DNA of 64,000 nt from Paracyclopina nana (lineage: Eukaryota; Arthropoda; Copepoda; Cyclopoida; Cyclopettidae): positions 12,028,001 to 12,092,000 of the forward strand of contig JAGUCH010000001.1 of assembly GCA_019096065.1 (NCBI GenBank), in the 5' to 3' direction. The notes beneath the pieces were generated by a model that was not told the DNA's origin, made no database searches, and saw only the letters and a program-made list of their open reading frames with translations. Position numbers and translations under genes: made by a program. Shown here one piece after another: positions 12,203-23,400 of the stretch. Within the stretch, counting starts at the first letter, position 1, and every line of letters begins with the position of its first letter.

Positions 12203-15200
12203 ATTTAATCATATAATATAATTCCATCTAGATGTGAACGATGCAAGCATTCCAGTTAACGATTTTGCAGCTGCAAATTGCGAGCTCTATACGGTTTTTG
12301 TGAACTTGTGAAAATGGCTTGTGCGCCTTTGGTGAAAGGTTTCTCTTATTTTCTAGAGGTTTTCACAAATGGGTGAGCATTACAGTTTATCAGATAGATA
12401 GGGTTTTTGGATAAACCTCGCGAGTGGAGCAGTCCCTTACGATGGAAATCTAGCCAGTTTTTCTTACCTTCCTTCACCAACGAAATTTGTTCCTCTCCAA
12501 GGGCTTGCCAAGATTAAAATTGTAGAGGAAAGGCAAGCATTTGTTGCCAAACTTACAGAGAAGTACTTCTCAATGCCAAACATCATGTGTTACAATCATT
12601 TACGAGCTGTGTGTGTACCACCGTTATCCAACTGAATCCCATGAAAGATGGAGACTAATCTTTGAATTAAATTGTGTGCTCTGACAACCCCACTAAACAA
12701 AATGAAAATCGGTCCAGTTAAAATTGGGATTTACTACCGAAAAAAATTCACTATTCTATTAGGGAAAAGTCCGAGATTACCGTGACGCTTTGATTAAATA
12801 AATCGATCGTAGGATACGGATTTTTTAAATGTTGTCCTATGACTTTTTTTTCATTTTTATAGTCATTTATGGGCTGTTTTAAGTATGCGCAGCCATTTAA
12901 TTTTTTTAAATTTCACTTATTAGAGAAGCTACTAATGACTTAAGTTATTTGCAAAGTAGATTAATTGTAGATTTTATCTGGGTTTCCGCCATAAAGTTGG
13001 GAATTTTTTTTTCTGTAAATTTTTGAGATAAAACTGTACTTTCATCTACACTAAACATCAATTATATCCCTAGTAATAGTATTTTTTCCTAATTTTTGGT
13101 TGATCACCTTTTTTTCCCAATTTTATGTATTTTAAATGCATTAAAAGGGGAATGATTTTTTTATCTGGCATTGTGAATTCTGATGTCAATTTCATCCCAA
13201 TTATATGTCAATTTTTATGATAAAAATGTGATTTCTTAATTACCTTTTTCCCCACTTTTATGTATTCCAAATACATTAAAGGGGGATTTATTTAGTTCAC
13301 AACTAATTAACAAGATACATACAAATCCTGAAAATCAACTATGTTACATAATGTTTTGAATTTTTATGTGAGCCTGAAATTTGAAGGCTCTCTCCACTCT
13401 AATGACCCATTTCATAGGTAAGTCTTTAGATATAGAAAGTTATGATCCGGAAAAAATAGAGTGGACTAAATTGATTGTGGTACATGTAAAAAAATATTGA
13501 AATATTCTAAAAATCTCAGTTTTTGTATAAAAACTGAGGTTCATGATACTTACTAACTCACCTTTCATGTTGTTCTAAACAACATCTATTAATGAGGATT
13601 TTTGAAATCTCAAAACCACTAAAAGTTGTAGATAAGAATAATTTCACAAATTATTGAATTGCAAGCAGAGCCATCTCTGAACAGTTTACAAAGTTAGATT
13701 TAAAAATTCTTAAGAACAAACTCAATTAATTCAAAAATAAATATTGAAAATTGAGACTTAATTGAGAGAAAATTGACACATTTTATATCTACAGCTAAGT
13801 CAAAAATAAATATCAAAAATTGAGACTAAATTGAGAGAAAATTGAGACATTTTCTTATTTTTTTAATTATTTTAATGTGATGCAAGATAAAATTCATATA
13901 CTATTCCACAGTTAAGACAACAAATGCTCAATGTACTTTAGTTCTTTGCAAATTCGTTATTTCACATTGTGATAACAATTTTTTCGAGCCAATTGACTGT
14001 TGGACATTAGTGCTACTTGTATTTTGTGGCAATTGAGATGGGACAGATTTGCTATTGGCAAAAGTGGCGAAGTCCAGATAAAATAGCTGCCTACGAAATC
14101 GGGAGTACGGGGAATTAGTGGGGAAAAAGTATACCATTTTTGTTTAGGTCAAACTCGGGCCAATTGACTGTTGGACATTGGTGCTAATTGTATTTTGTGG
14201 CGATTGAGAGGGGACAGATTTGCTATTGGCGAAAGTGGCAGAGTTCAGATAAAATAGCTACCTACGAAATCGGGAGAGTGGTGATATAAACCGGATTTTT
14301 TTTTAGTCAGACTAATTGGTAAATCCTAAAATAATTCACAATTAAGCATGTAAACTAATTGGCATTAATATACATTCCTTTTAAACAATTTTTTGTAAAA
14401 ATGAAACATATTGATAGGGACAAAAAATTATCCCAATTTTATGTCAATTTAATCTAAAAAATTGTAATTAAACTTACAAAAAATAGTAATATTGATTTTT
14501 AGGTTTTTTAAAAAAAAATTAACGATGAATGACAGAATTATTAGCTAAAAAATTCATATCAATTCAAAAATTAAAGATTAAGAAAATTTTTTTTAAGACT
14601 TTGAGTATGTCAATTTGTCGCCAATTTGAATATTTTAAAATTAAATATCTTGAAGACTAATTATGATAAAGCAAAAAAATAACATGTGAGTACTCTATGG
14701 TTAAAGACGAATTGATGTATGTCAAAATAAATCGATTTGGACACAATTGAATTTCCAACTGGAGTTAGCAGGGAAAAACTACGGATCTTTTGTTTAGTGG
14801 GGAAATGGCATTTTGAAAAGCCCCTTTTAATCAACAATCATAGTAGATGAATAATTCTCAAAAACGTGGAGGAATTTCCCTTTTTTGGGCCCCATTTCTA
14901 ATGCTAATATAAACAGTACCAAACGGGAGCAAAAAACCTGACAACTTTTTCGGACTGATTGAGGAGTCGCGCGCGCGAGTTTCTTTCATATCGATGTAAT
15001 GGTGCTATGTTATGGTCCGCGTGTTTTTTTGAGCGTTTGCCATATCTAAATGGCCGCCATCGATCACGACGGCAATAAGGCCAAGACCATTGGCATCCAA
15101 AATGATGGATTCTTTCATGAAAAGCTGCATAAATAATGCGAAAGGTTTCGTGAGCTTTCTCTTTTCTGAATCCGAGCTGAGGAGAATAATGGCATAGAGC

Positions 15201-16905
15201 TTTTTGATTAAAACTACAGGAGTCGCGAGGCATAAGTATTTTGTGCAAGCAGCTTACATAAAAAATGAGAACTCTCAGCTGGTATTCAGTAGCAAATATG
15301 AAATGGGCCATTTCTCTGATTCTTTTCTAGCTTTCCAGCTAGGTACGTAGGAAAGCCATAAAAACCATATGACTGTAGCGAGCAATTTTTCCTCACAGAA
15401 GATAAATCAGATTAATTATCATCAGACTCAGGCCTAACTTTTGCTCTTTTCGATTTTTTTCGTGAACCATCATAATAGAAAGTTTGCAGAGCACATCAAA
15501 GTTGTCAGAAAGGGAGAGAAAAAAGGAACAACTCTCCTACTCCACTATACGTATTTCCCTTCCACATTGAACACCTGACATTGATTTCCCCTTTAGTCAG
15601 CATTTTTCATGTTTGGCGAACTTTACTGGCCTTTATTTTCACATATCCTTCTTGACATTAATCTTGTCACTCTAAAGACACGATCAGCTAATCGAGAAGA
15701 TTTTTCTACTTCATCTGGATGGAGATCACGTAGTAGCTTCAAGAGTGAGCCATACTTCATATTGTTCAATGTTCTAGCCTGGTCCCTTGTGCGGGCGAAG
15801 CAAAGCCAAACTGACAGCCACAAATGGCTCTTATTTTAATAATAATTTTCCAGAAAAGATTCATGAATTTCATTAAGGTCTGTTATTTCTTTGGTATGTA
15901 TTTTAGCTTTTAAAAATGGCTTGCGAGCTCGTGGCATGAAGCATCCATATGGTTTAGCAACTCGCTATAATGCAGTTCTTTTCATTGTCAAGCAAAGAAA
16001 AAATCAGGTTGCGAGTACTCAGGCTGAACATAAATATGCACGAATCCCTTATTCCGAAAATGGGATGAGTAAATAAGCTTACGGCTTTCGTTTAACCATT
16101 GCTTTGTACACAGTTTACACTAAAAGGTGCATTTCTCGAAAAAAAGTGCCTTCTTAACGGCAAGTTGAAGTAATTTTTTCTATCAACTTTCCATCGCCTG
16201 CTCTCGAAAACTATGGGTAGCAAGTTATATCACCAAGGAGAAAAGAGCCTTGTGTGGTAATTAAATTACCTCCTCTTGTCAGTTCAGTGAACTGAAATGT
16301 GCACAGGATCTAATCAAAATGTCCTTCAAATGCTCTCTAGTCAATCCTTGATTGACGAGAAAATTTATTCAATTCCCTAATGCAATGCAAATCATATATC
16401 GTCGTCAGACTTGCAAATTTTTACCTCTCCGTCAAAGTATTCTTTGCCTCCGGGTCCTCCAGCCTCCATATTTTTACCTCATTGCTCTCACAATCCGAAA
16501 ACAAGTTTTTTCTGCCTTAGCCACGGCACTATGTTGGTGCTGCAACGTCTGAGAGGTTAGCCGCGCAAAGAGTGACTACTTTGAGGTCCTCGAGCTCTCA
16601 TGCAACTGTACAAAAGCGCGTCGCATCTGAAGTAGCAGTCCCTGAACTAGCAGCCACTGGATATGTACCAAGAGTAGTATGTGTATACTTGATTGCTTGG
16701 AGTAAGCTTTATTTTAAGCCCAGTTGCGGCGCTAGGGGGCGCTGCTAAAATTCGAACACCAAATTTTGGCGTATGAAGCGGGTTCATAGAAGTTTCCGCT
16801 TTTCTTGATTCTTTCATAAATAGTCAGAGTAATAAAAGGTTACATTACAATCTTTCTAGCACCATTGAAGTAGATCAGACCCGAAAAAAGCAAAAAATCC
16901 AAAAT
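12203..16905. other. AT-rich intergenic region with diverged tandem duplications
   Basis: No convincing gene. Three diverged direct duplications are visible: units at 13107 and 13243 (about 136 bp apart, TTTTATGTATT plus CATTAAA core); units at 13751 and 13820 (about 70 bp apart, TTGAGACTAAATTGAGAGA core); and units at 13990 and 14159 (169 bp apart, CCAATTGACTGTTGGACATT core, about 125 bp well matched). A minus-strand frame at 15823-15623 reads as a charged helical peptide and stays open for 66 codons, but no partner exons were found. Confidence 0.5.
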
Positions 16906-16909
16906 ATGG
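16906..16909. repeat. Target-site duplication, left copy (ATGG)
   Basis: The 4 bp ATGG directly precede the 5' LTR and recur directly after the 3' LTR at 30508-30511. BEL/Pao integrases typically give 4-6 bp duplications, so this marks a single integration event. Confidence 0.75.
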
Positions 16910-17390
16910 TGTTATGTTCTGGTCCGCCCGCCCCCATTTCTCCCGCTCATGGACAACTACGCCTGCCCTGCTCAGTCTGCTGTTTTTGTGCCAACTCACC
17001 GCGTTTTCTTTAGTACTGAACAAGAAGCCATTGAATAAACCCAAGTTTACTGCCAATTCTCTATATTTTATGTCACCATTTTGCTATTACAGTTATATGA
17101 TATGAACTTCTTGAGCATTGCTCATTTGCATCCTTCCTTGCCATTGCAAGAAGGCTGCTCCATTTAGGCCAGAAAGGAGGCCTTCCTCTCCACAAGCTTT
17201 GCTTGTACTTGTCTTTGGCATTGCCATCCTGGATTGAATCCTATCCTGGGCTGCCATCCTGCCTTGTTAGCTTGCCCCTTGCTGGAAAGTAAGAGTTAGG
17301 TTAATTAGCATTGCTACTTGTCTTCGCATCGTATCGCGATCATTGTCATCTAACATCGGTTCAAGCCTTGTTGGGTTGCAGAACATATCA
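16910..17390 (+). repeat. 5' LTR of the BEL/Pao element
   Basis: 481 bp, begins TGTTATGTTCTGG and ends CAGAACATATCA. It has the same length as the 3' LTR with 4 substitutions. It contains three GCATTGC-centred palindromes (17113-17123, near 17220, near 17312). The frame of the gag-pol ORF is open back into the LTR, but the first in-frame ATG is at 17446. Confidence 0.95.
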
Positions 17391-17393
17391 GTT

Positions 17394-17411
17394 TGGCGCC
17401 CAACGTGGGGC
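17394..17411 (+). other. Primer-binding site
   Basis: TGGCGCCCAACGTGGGGC starts 3 nt after the LTR. It begins TGG, complementary to the CCA end of a tRNA, and continues for 18 nt as expected for a minus-strand primer site. I have not identified the tRNA. Confidence 0.8.
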
Positions 17412-17445
17412 CCTCGAATCCACCCTAGAAAAAGAGTCTCTTCCT

Positions 17446-20400
17446 ATGCCACGTAATCGCAAGGCCAACTCTGGAGGGAAGAAGAAAGTTGCAACTGAAC
17501 CCACCAGGAAAAGCCGACGCAACCAAGGGCAAAGTCCATATGATTATCAGGGTAAAATCAATCTAGAAATATCCCCTTATCATCAAGCCCTTAGGGATCT
17601 TCGTCAAGAAAGCGCCAAAGAATCCGATTCTGACGCGAGAGCTGCACTGTTTCAAGACGTGGCCGCTGAAGTCTCTGATCCGGATTACGTGGAAGAAATT
17701 GTCTCCCTAATCCAGTCTCCTCAAGCTCAACGTTCTAGTCCATCTTTTGAGTCCACTCCACTCCCCTTTAAGGCTAAGAAGACGAAGATGCCTGTTCAAC
17801 ATACACCTCCTAATACAGGAGGAGCAGGTTACAATCCGGATCAATCGGTCTTTCCTGATACCCCCATGCCAGTAGGAAGCAGAAGATCTCATCCCATTCC
17901 AGGTGTTAATCCTGGAGGCACAGGAGCTTCTGCCTCAGGCTTTCAGGCTCCTCAGTTGCCCCCTGTTGCGCAAGGCGCACTACCCCCAAGCTCTACTCCC
18001 CATCGGGGAACTACAGGCATTGCCGGTTCATCGAAGACCACGCCTTCCAATACCACCTCTACGACTGTCATTGCAAATCCTGGATTGACTGCTGGAAAAA
18101 ACACTGGAGGTTCTGTCCCAGGTCGCAATACTTCGGGAAGAGTTCTAGGCATGCAAGCAGGTAACCCTATTCCACCCCCTTCAATGGGTCCAACGATGTC
18201 ATCACAAGACGAAATGGGATCTCAGTCGTCATTGGCGGCCTCCGCTTCTGCAATGCAGCCGAGAGATTCTCATGTTCCTGCTGGAGGCAAAAGAAAAGCC
18301 ACAGGGGCAGGCAAGAAATCCACCACGTCAAAAGCAGCCTCTGATCTTGAATACACTCCACGGGGCTCTCGATCAAGACCCAACGCTGCCAAGAAAACGA
18401 CCAAACAAATTCAAGATGCCAAGAGGGCAGAGGTAGAGGCTTTTGCTCACACTGAATCTCTGCAGAATTTGTTTCAGATCACCAATCCCTTTGTGAGGAA
18501 ACATAGGGCAGCTTTCCTTGACGAGAAGACAAAGACCACCAAGGCTGATGCAAATGAAGCTCTACAGCACTTGAGGTATTATGTCAAAGAGTATGATAGA
18601 CTTTACAAGCTTTATGAAGAAGCAGTTCGCATTGCGAATTTGGAACCTTCTTCCACTTTGAAGGAAGCTTATGTCAAAAACTATCGCGCCTGCCAAACTC
18701 TGCTCCATGCCGCAAATGAGATCCTGAGAACATACAAGAGCCCCACTTCAAATGCACCCAATTCTGCAGAAGAGGATCCTCTTGCCGATTACTATCAACA
18801 ATTGGAGCGTGAAGCTCAACAGACCGATCAAGAATCCAATTCCATGCAACCGGATGAGGGAAGTGGAGCTCGTGATCAACACGAAGCGAGAGTGGAGGTT
18901 TATGAAACTACGGGAGGCTGCCATGTCATCATGAATGATGGTAACTACTATTATCTCGATGCACAGCAGGTCAACAATGCAGCCACCGCCAATTGGCTCA
19001 ACAAGCAGCTGCAAGTGAGGCCAGGCACCTTTTCCCGGGAAGCTGCAATGCAGCCGAGGCAGTCTCAGCAAGGTCAGCCCACGGCTGAACCAGAAGCTGC
19101 CGCTGGAGTGGGAAATGAGAGCCAGCAAGCGGGCTCTCGTGGAATTTCCACCTCAACGCACAACTCAGCTATGCTGGAAAGTGCGAACGGCACTTCGCGA
19201 CGCGAAATGCCCATCGGAAATGTTGCCTCAAATCAACCCTCGCAAACTAAACCTCCCGACCCTGGAGTTCTAATACGGGCAGCGAGGGATTTTGGGGGTG
19301 CAATCTCACATTTCAGGGCGTGTCATAGCACAATGCAAAATGAGATCGAATATGGGACACCCGCTGTTGACGTTCTTGCTGACTACGGAAGTTATTCACA
19401 ATCTTTGATGTCTGCGCAAGAATCTGCACAACGTTTTGAGGCTGCTGGAGGTCAATTGGATGACGCTGATCGACGCGCACTTGTACAGGGCGACCGCATG
19501 ATTGAAACTCTCAGAGGAATGGCTAAAGAGTTGCCCGCAGGAGCTGTGGCATCTCGACAACCACAGGATCTTTACATGGCTAGCCAACCTCCATCTAATT
19601 CAGCCCCTCCCAATCCAACGGCACAAAGCTCGGCCCCACCCATGCAGCCACCACCTGTGAGAGGTATTGTGAGTGGAAGTGTGTATGTGCCAAGTAGACA
19701 GAACACTACAATGTCGCAAACCGTGGTCAGTCAAGCTTCAAGCGCATTGCGCTATCGTCCAGGATTACCAGGGGGAGCTCCACCAACTACCACAAGCACG
19801 CCCCATTTTTGGCCAACGCATTTCACAGCCCCGCCACCAACTCGTGGTAATCACCCTCATGCAATGAGTGCTGCTCCGCCACAGGTGCAACCTCCCTGCC
19901 AACCTCCGCCAAGATTTAACCAGGCGCCCATTTACAGCAATGCTGTTTCTGCCTCTATGAACCCCCTGTTTCCTCCTCACTATAGTGCGCCACCTTCACA
20001 AGGTAACAATTTTCCGGCTCCCATCCTCAGTCATGGAACCGCGTACTCTCATCCAAACCCAATTATGTCGAGTTCTCATGAAGCAGGAGGTTATTCAGTG
20101 AGCCAACAACCCAATTTGATTCCCGGTTTCAATAACCTTGGAGGACAGCAGCCTCCTTACTTTCAACCTAACTTGGTTCCCGCTGGACAGTGTGCAAGCA
20201 TGCAAAATGTAGCTCAACCTCCGCATGTGCCTTTTCAGTCTGCATTGCAGCCTCCCATGCTAAATCAACATGGGTACCCCATGAACAATCAACAATCGCA
20301 AAATGCAGCTGGAACAAATCCATTTGCCCCGCCCTTTGCTGCCGCCCCGCCTCCGATTGGTCAGCCTGCATTGCAGGCTGGTAACCAGAGTTTTGGCCAT

Positions 20401-23400
20401 TATCAGGCGCCTCATCTTCAGGCTGCAATGCAGCATTATGGGCAATATGGCTATCAACCTCAACAACCAAATCGATACAAGGCTAAACTTCCTCCAGTCA
20501 ACATGTACAAATTCACTGGTCATGACATCTCTGAATTTTACGCATTTAGAGATCAGTTCCGCTCATTCATACATGAAGATCCCACCATGCCTTGGCCCGA
20601 GAAATACTCGAGACTCATGGAGCTGACTCAAGGCGGACCAGCGGGAGATTTCGTCTCGAGGCAGCCTCAAACCGAGGCTGGATATCTGTATTGCTTGGAG
20701 GCTCTGCAAGCAGATTATGGATGTCCCAAACTGCAGATGGATTGTTTGATCAGTAAATTGATGAATATGTCACCACTTGATCATGAAAACGCGTCCTCAG
20801 TCATGACAGCCAAATTGGCTGTCGGCGACATCTATCGTCATGTCACAGCTCATTGGGGCTATCCCGGCATTGCCGCCTCTATGGATTTGCATGACTCTTA
20901 TATTTTCAGATCGCTTCCAATGACACTAGGAACCAGAAACGACATTGATCAGTTCGTCAACGGAAGAAATGACGACTCCAATTCCTATCTGAACGGTCCC
21001 TTGTTCGAAAAGTGGTGTAACAAGAAATTGCATCGTCTCAGGTCTCAATCCATTAAAGCCACCATCAACAATCCCACACCAAAGCCCAAAGCTGCAAGAC
21101 CTGTTCCCGGTGCATTGCACCACTTCGAAGCAACTTCAGAGGACCTAACAAAAGAGGAATACTTGCCTGCATACTACCCAGAGGAAGAAGCTCGTGCCTC
21201 GTCCAACGTTATGCAATTTTCCTCCAGTACGGCGTCAACTTGCAATGAAACCGAAGAAATACTAATGCCCGATGAAAGTGGTCAAGGCTTCACAATCCTA
21301 ACGGTAACAAAAAATGACCAAAAATACTATGTAAAGTGCCCTGAGTGCAGCTCAACTGAGCATCGGTTTTTCAATTGTCCCAACATCTTGGCATTGCCAC
21401 CCAGAGGACAGGCTCTCAAGTGTTTCAAATACAAGGCTTGTCTTCGCTGCATGGCAGGAGCCCACAACACCAGAGAATGCATCAGGAGCTGGAAATGTGA
21501 AAAATGCCAATCTGACAGTCACCACACAAGACTCCATGGAGCCTGGGACCACAAGGACAAGAAAAATGAAACCACAGAGGGGCCAAAAAACCAAGGCAAC
21601 CCGCAAAAGAACTCGAATGAGAACCTGGTTGCACAATTGGCGGAAGCTTTGCAACAATTGAACAAGAAAAATGACCCCACTGAAGACGTCGACCCTATCA
21701 AAGAAGAGGTAAGAAAGAGCAATGCTCATCTTCACTTCACTTCTGTTTCCGCCAGTGAATTTGATCAAAGCGAAAACCTTTCACAACTTAATGACAGTTG
21801 CAATGCAACTCTCGAGGATGTATTTGTTGACCCAAAAAATGACGCGTCCTCGGTTTTGGATCACACAAATGGTGGGGGGGGTAACATAGATCAACAGGAT
21901 AGTGCCATCATTGAGGCCAAGGTTTCCACAACCTCGTTGAAAATCGCGAACTGCTCAAAAATCTCAGACGCAGCTGGCAAGTCTTCAAAGCAGAGCATTG
22001 CTCTAAACAACGCAACAAATAGGCCAGCTAGAAATTCTAGAGAGCTGTTGAGTTTTTGCGTCGTACCACTGTTAGTTGCCAACCCTTCGCATCCAGACGA
22101 GTATGTCAGGGTGAATGCCTTCTTGGACACGGGAGCTCAACTGTCACTTGTCTCTGAATCTCTGGCAGACAAGCTCAAGTTGGACGGTGTATCGGATGAT
22201 CAGATCCTTAAGATGATTGCTACCACTGTCACCGTTACCAGCAATGCTGTAACATTGAGGGTAAAGTCTCCCATGGGGGGACCTCATCATGATTTGGCTC
22301 TTCACACCATTGACAATCTGCCATCCACTGTGCACGTTCCACCGTTGGACAGACTCAAGAAAAAGTTCGAGTTTTTGTCCAGTCTGGAGCTGCCAACCTA
22401 TGCCAGCCCTCCTCATCCTGATCTCCTTATTGGTATTGATTACTATAATTTGATCATGCCTGAACACATCGTGCACAAGAAGGATGGAGAGCCATACATT
22501 TACGACTGTGCCTTGGGAAGAGTTGTCACCTATTATACTCCTGAGCAAGTAAAAGGGGCCTCTCAGTATGGTGTCATGTTGGGAAGCATTGCTTTACCCA
22601 CTGGAGATGAAGAAGAACCTCCTGTCCCTCCGTGCCAATTGTGTGAAGGTAAGGACATTCCGCCACCGAATGAATTGTTGAAGGCCCTTTGGGAATACGA
22701 CGATCCGCTGGGACCACCGCCCCTCACAATGTTAAGTGTGAATGACAAACGCGCACTCGACATCCTTACCACCACCATATCGCAAATTGATGGCAAACAA
22801 TACCAGATGAGCCCAATGTGGAGGCCAGGAGAGCCTTATTTTCTCAATAACCGCCTTGCGGTCATGAAGGCCACCGCCGCTGTTGAAAGAAGGCTAAGAT
22901 TGTTTGACATGCCCACATATGAAAAAGCCACCAAAGAGCTCAAGGAGTGGCTGGATTCAGGGTTTGTCAGGATCCTTGACCCTGAAACGGAAGACCTCGA
23001 TGATGGTTATTATTTGGACTGGTTACTGGTGGAAAGAAAAGACAAGCCTTCAATGCCCGTCAGGGTTGTGTTCGATGGATCAAGGAAACATCACGGTAAA
23101 AGCTTAAATGATGCCCTTTTGCCCGGCCCGAAGTTGCAACGCGACGTTTTCGAGATTCTCGTCGGGGCTCGCGAAAAACCCATCATAATTGTCACGGATA
23201 TAAGTAAAATGTTTCTGCGTTTTGCCTTGGATCCGGCCTCGAGAAAATTTCATAGGTTTGTGTGGCAGGGAGTTCACTATGAGGCTGTATCAGTGGTGTT
23301 TGGCACTGCAAGTGCCCCTTGCATGGCGAATTTCGCAGTCAAGCACCACATTTCAAAATATCAGGATACGCACCCATTGGGCTATCGCGTCCTCGATAAC

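Noticed and set aside
15623..15823. 66-codon minus-strand helical peptide
   Set aside because: It reads plausibly but is isolated; no splice partners, no homology recognised.
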